From Nitrospinaceae bacterium (GTDB lineage: Bacteria > Nitrospinota > Nitrospinia > Nitrospinales > VA-1), in contig JAJDAY010000010.1 of NCBI GenBank assembly GCA_029261655.1, forward strand, positions 62,001 through 126,000: a DNA stretch of 64,000 nt, read 5' to 3'. This document shows, one piece after another, positions 61,640 to 64,000 of this stretch; within the stretch, counting starts at the first letter, position 1, and every line of letters starts with the position of its first letter. Below the pieces are notes generated by a model that worked only from the letters and a program-made list of their open reading frames with translations, did not search any database and was not told where the DNA came from. The position numbers and the translations under genes are program-made.

Positions 61640-63112
61640 TCAGTTATTCCCGTTGGGCAGGATGAGGTGGATCACACTCGCATCCATCGTCTCCATCAAG
61701 GGTCCGGGATACAATCCAATACACAATACGAGGATCGCCAATGGAATCAGTGTAGCCAGTTCCCGGTTCGATAAATCCGGGAGCACTTTGGCGGCTTCCG
61801 TCTTTGACTCTCCCAACACCACCCTTTGGAGCATCCACAACATATAGGCGGCGGCTAAAACAATACCGCCCATAGAGATAAGAACCATGGCAAAGTTGAC
61901 ATAGGAAGTTCCTACCAGGACTAAAAATTCGCCAATGAAATTACAGGTGCCTGGCAGTCCAAAGCCTGCGACTGAAAACAAAAAGAACAAGGCCGCAAAT
62001 CTTGGCATGGGTTTGTGCAAGCCGCCGTAGTCAGAAATCGCCCGACTGTGAGTGCGGTCGTACAATTGTCCGACACAAATGAATAAGGCCGCCGTCGTGA
62101 TCCCGTGATTGAACATTTGCAGGATGGCCCCCTGGGTACCCTGGCTATTGAACACAAAAATTCCGAGAGTCACAAAACCCATGTGGGAAACTGAAGAATA
62201 GGCCACGAGCTTTTTAAGGTCTGACTGCGCCAGGGCCAGATACCCGCCATAGATAATGCCTATGACCGATAACCACAAAATATAGGGTGCGAAGTTCGCC
62301 GAAGCCTCTGGAAACATCGGCAAACAAAAACGCAAAAACCCATATCCCCCCATTTTCAGCAACACCCCGGCCAGGATCACACTGCCAGCCGTAGGGGCTT
62401 CGGAGTGCGCGTCCGGGAGCCAGGTATGAAAGGGAACCATTGGCATTTTTATGGCGAAAGCCAGAAAGAACGCCAGGAACAACCAGAATTGCGTGCTGGA
62501 AGAATAAGTTTGTTCCGATAACACCAGCAGATCGTAGGTGTGTCCCCCATTGAGATAAACACCCAGGATTCCCACCAGCAGCAGTAAGCTTCCTGTCAGA
62601 CTGTACAAAACGAATTTAAGCCCTGCCGCAACACGATTCGGCCCCCCCCAGAGAATAATCATGAAATACATGGGAATCATTGTGAGTTCCCACAACATGA
62701 AAAACAGGAAAAGATCCAAAGCGGTAAAGACCACAATCATGGCGCCTTCAACTAACAGGATCAGCGAGAGATAAGCTCGTACCCGTGTTGTGATTCCCGT
62801 CCACGAACAAAGGACACAGAGGGGACAAAGAAGGGCGGTGAGTATCACCAAAAGAATACTGATGCCATCAACACCAACCGCGTACTGAATATTAAACGTG
62901 GGCATCCATTCCACACGTTCAACGAACTGCATGCCATTTTGGGCGATATCAAAATTCTTCCAGAGTACCAGCGAAAGAAAAAACTCCACCAGTGTGAAGC
63001 CAAAGGCAATGCGTCGAATCGATTCTTCATCGCGCACAAACGCCAGACTGACGATTCCTAAAAAAGGAACGGCAATCATCCAGCTGATCAGATGATCCAT
63101 CAATATATCCAT
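61640..63112 (-). CDS. nuoM: NADH-quinone oxidoreductase subunit M
   Basis: FVERVEWMPTFNIQYAVGVDGISILLVILTAL; LWELTMIPMYFMIILWGG; KMPMVPFHTWLPDAHSEAPTAGSVILAGVLLKMGGYG; KKLVAYSSVSHMGFVTLG. Confidence 0.95.
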   Translation of the reverse strand: MDILMDHLISWMIAVPFLGIVSLAFVRDEESIRRIAFGFTLVEFFLSLVLWKNFDIAQNGMQFVERVEWMPTFNIQYAVGVDGISILLVILTALLCPLCVLCSWTGITTRVRAYLSLILLVEGAMIVVFTALDLFLFFMLWELTMIPMYFMIILWGGPNRVAAGLKFVLYSLTGSLLLLVGILGVYLNGGHTYDLLVLSEQTYSSSTQFWLFLAFFLAFAIKMPMVPFHTWLPDAHSEAPTAGSVILAGVLLKMGGYGFLRFCLPMFPEASANFAPYILWLSVIGIIYGGYLALAQSDLKKLVAYSSVSHMGFVTLGIFVFNSQGTQGAILQMFNHGITTAALFICVGQLYDRTHSRAISDYGGLHKPMPRFAALFFLFSVAGFGLPGTCNFIGEFLVLVGTSYVNFAMVLISMGGIVLAAAYMLWMLQRVVLGESKTEAAKVLPDLSNRELATLIPLAILVLCIGLYPGPLMETMDASVIHLILPNGNN

Positions 63113-63238
63113 TAAAGAAATCCCCTTCCTACGAAAGAAGCAAACTCCCGTCTTTTCAAGTTAGCATCAGAAAAATGAGGTATGGCCATTCGCAACAATA
63201 TCCATTCTATATAATTAGGGATACAAATCGGGAACTCT

Positions 63239-64000
63239 CTAAATCAGGAAATACAATAGGCCCGTCATCGCCACTAACCAAAACACCATGACTAATAACT
63301 GGTGTTGGATGGTATGGGATTCCATATTTTGCAGTAATTTCCCCGTTGCATTAACCTGTCCTGCTGCTTTTTCCACTTTCCGCTCCAACAAACTAATATC
63401 AACAATTCGGAATAACCACCCGGCAAAATGCACAGAATAAGCCGCTATAAAATGGATGAAACGATCTATGACCCTTACATCAACAATTGCCCACAACCAT
63501 CTTGCTAAATTCACAGAATAAGTTGCGATAGAATGGATGAAATGATCTATAACCCTAACATCAATATTTCGCCACAACCAGCGCGCGAACTGAAGGGTTG
63601 GATTTACCAGATAGGCATCATAGATCTCATCAAAATACCCTTTATTCCAAAACAGGACATACAGTCGATTGCTTCTTTCACTTGCTCTTAAGACCTGATG
63701 TTGAGATCGCATCTGTGTTGAGTAGGCATAGACCCACCCCGCGACTGACACGGCAAGAGAAACCACAAGCCAAAAAGGAAAGCCCTGGGCACGTTCGCCC
63801 AATCGGACTCCTGAAAAAGTCAAAGCCGGCGCCATAAAGCTGGCGAACCAGTTCCAAAACAGAGTCAATAGCCCACCCGCAAAAACCGTAGCCAGAAAAA
63901 GACCCATTATAATGGAACCATTTAAAAACCGGGGTCGAACAGATGGCGTCTCCAGACGATGCTGTCCTGTAGAAGGCCAGTAGGTCTTTGGACCGTGAGC
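63239..64000 (-). CDS. nuoL: NADH-quinone oxidoreductase subunit L, C-terminal part (continues beyond window end)
   Basis: Frame stays open to base 64000 (AHGPKTYWPSTGQHRLETPSVRPRFLNGSIIMGLFLATVFAGG...); FWNKGYFDEIYDAYLVNP is typical of NuoL; immediately upstream of nuoM. Confidence 0.85.
   Translation of the reverse strand, partial: AHGPKTYWPSTGQHRLETPSVRPRFLNGSIIMGLFLATVFAGGLLTLFWNWFASFMAPALTFSGVRLGERAQGFPFWLVVSLAVSVAGWVYAYSTQMRSQHQVLRASERSNRLYVLFWNKGYFDEIYDAYLVNPTLQFARWLWRNIDVRVIDHFIHSIATYSVNLARWLWAIVDVRVIDRFIHFIAAYSVHFAGWLFRIVDISLLERKVEKAAGQVNATGKLLQNMESHTIQHQLLVMVFWLVAMTGLLYFLI
63344..63586 (-). repeat. Three tandem 81-bp/27-aa repeats in nuoL
   Basis: ARWLWRNIDVRVIDHFIHSIATYSVNL / ARWLWAIVDVRVIDRFIHFIAAYSVHF / AGWLFRIVDISLLERKVEKAAGQVNAT. 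Confidence 0.9.

Overview
The window looks like chromosomal DNA from a Nitrospina/Nitrospinota-like Gram-negative bacterium. That assignment is inferred from gene content only. Most of it is ordinary core genome: a fab/desaturase cluster; an MCP; thrS-infC-rpmI-rplT-pheS; a TPP-riboswitch-controlled thiS-thiG-thiE-thiC operon; a Mla-type lipid transport operon with a STAS/RsbW-like pair; ispE-tRNA-Gln-prs-rplY-pth-hppA; hisG/hisI; glycosyltransferase and TPR genes; tmRNA; cspA; a SulP transporter with a Usp protein; and nuoM plus the C-terminal part of nuoL. The most notable accessory region is an AT-rich block of about 9.5 kb directly downstream of ssrA (tmRNA). It encodes a compact azole-forming RiPP (TOMM-type) pathway: a 70-aa precursor ending ...FCCTCLAAE, a zinc-tetrathiolate E1-like leader-binding protein, a YcaO with a C-terminal PFPHPFP, and a SagB-type dehydrogenase. 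These are divergent from a TonB-dependent receptor, with a GNAT protein, a YfiR/DUF4154-like protein and a sensor kinase alongside. The block ends at a degenerate copy of the tmRNA 3' end followed by what looks like a decayed integrase start. Other points of interest are a 27-residue repeat present three times in the NuoL lateral-helix region, an in-frame TAA in a desaturase-like gene, short dispersed palindromic repeats at the pheS start and in an ABC permease gene, a ThrRS without a TGS domain, a probable AUU start for infC, and a ThiS ending GGGV.
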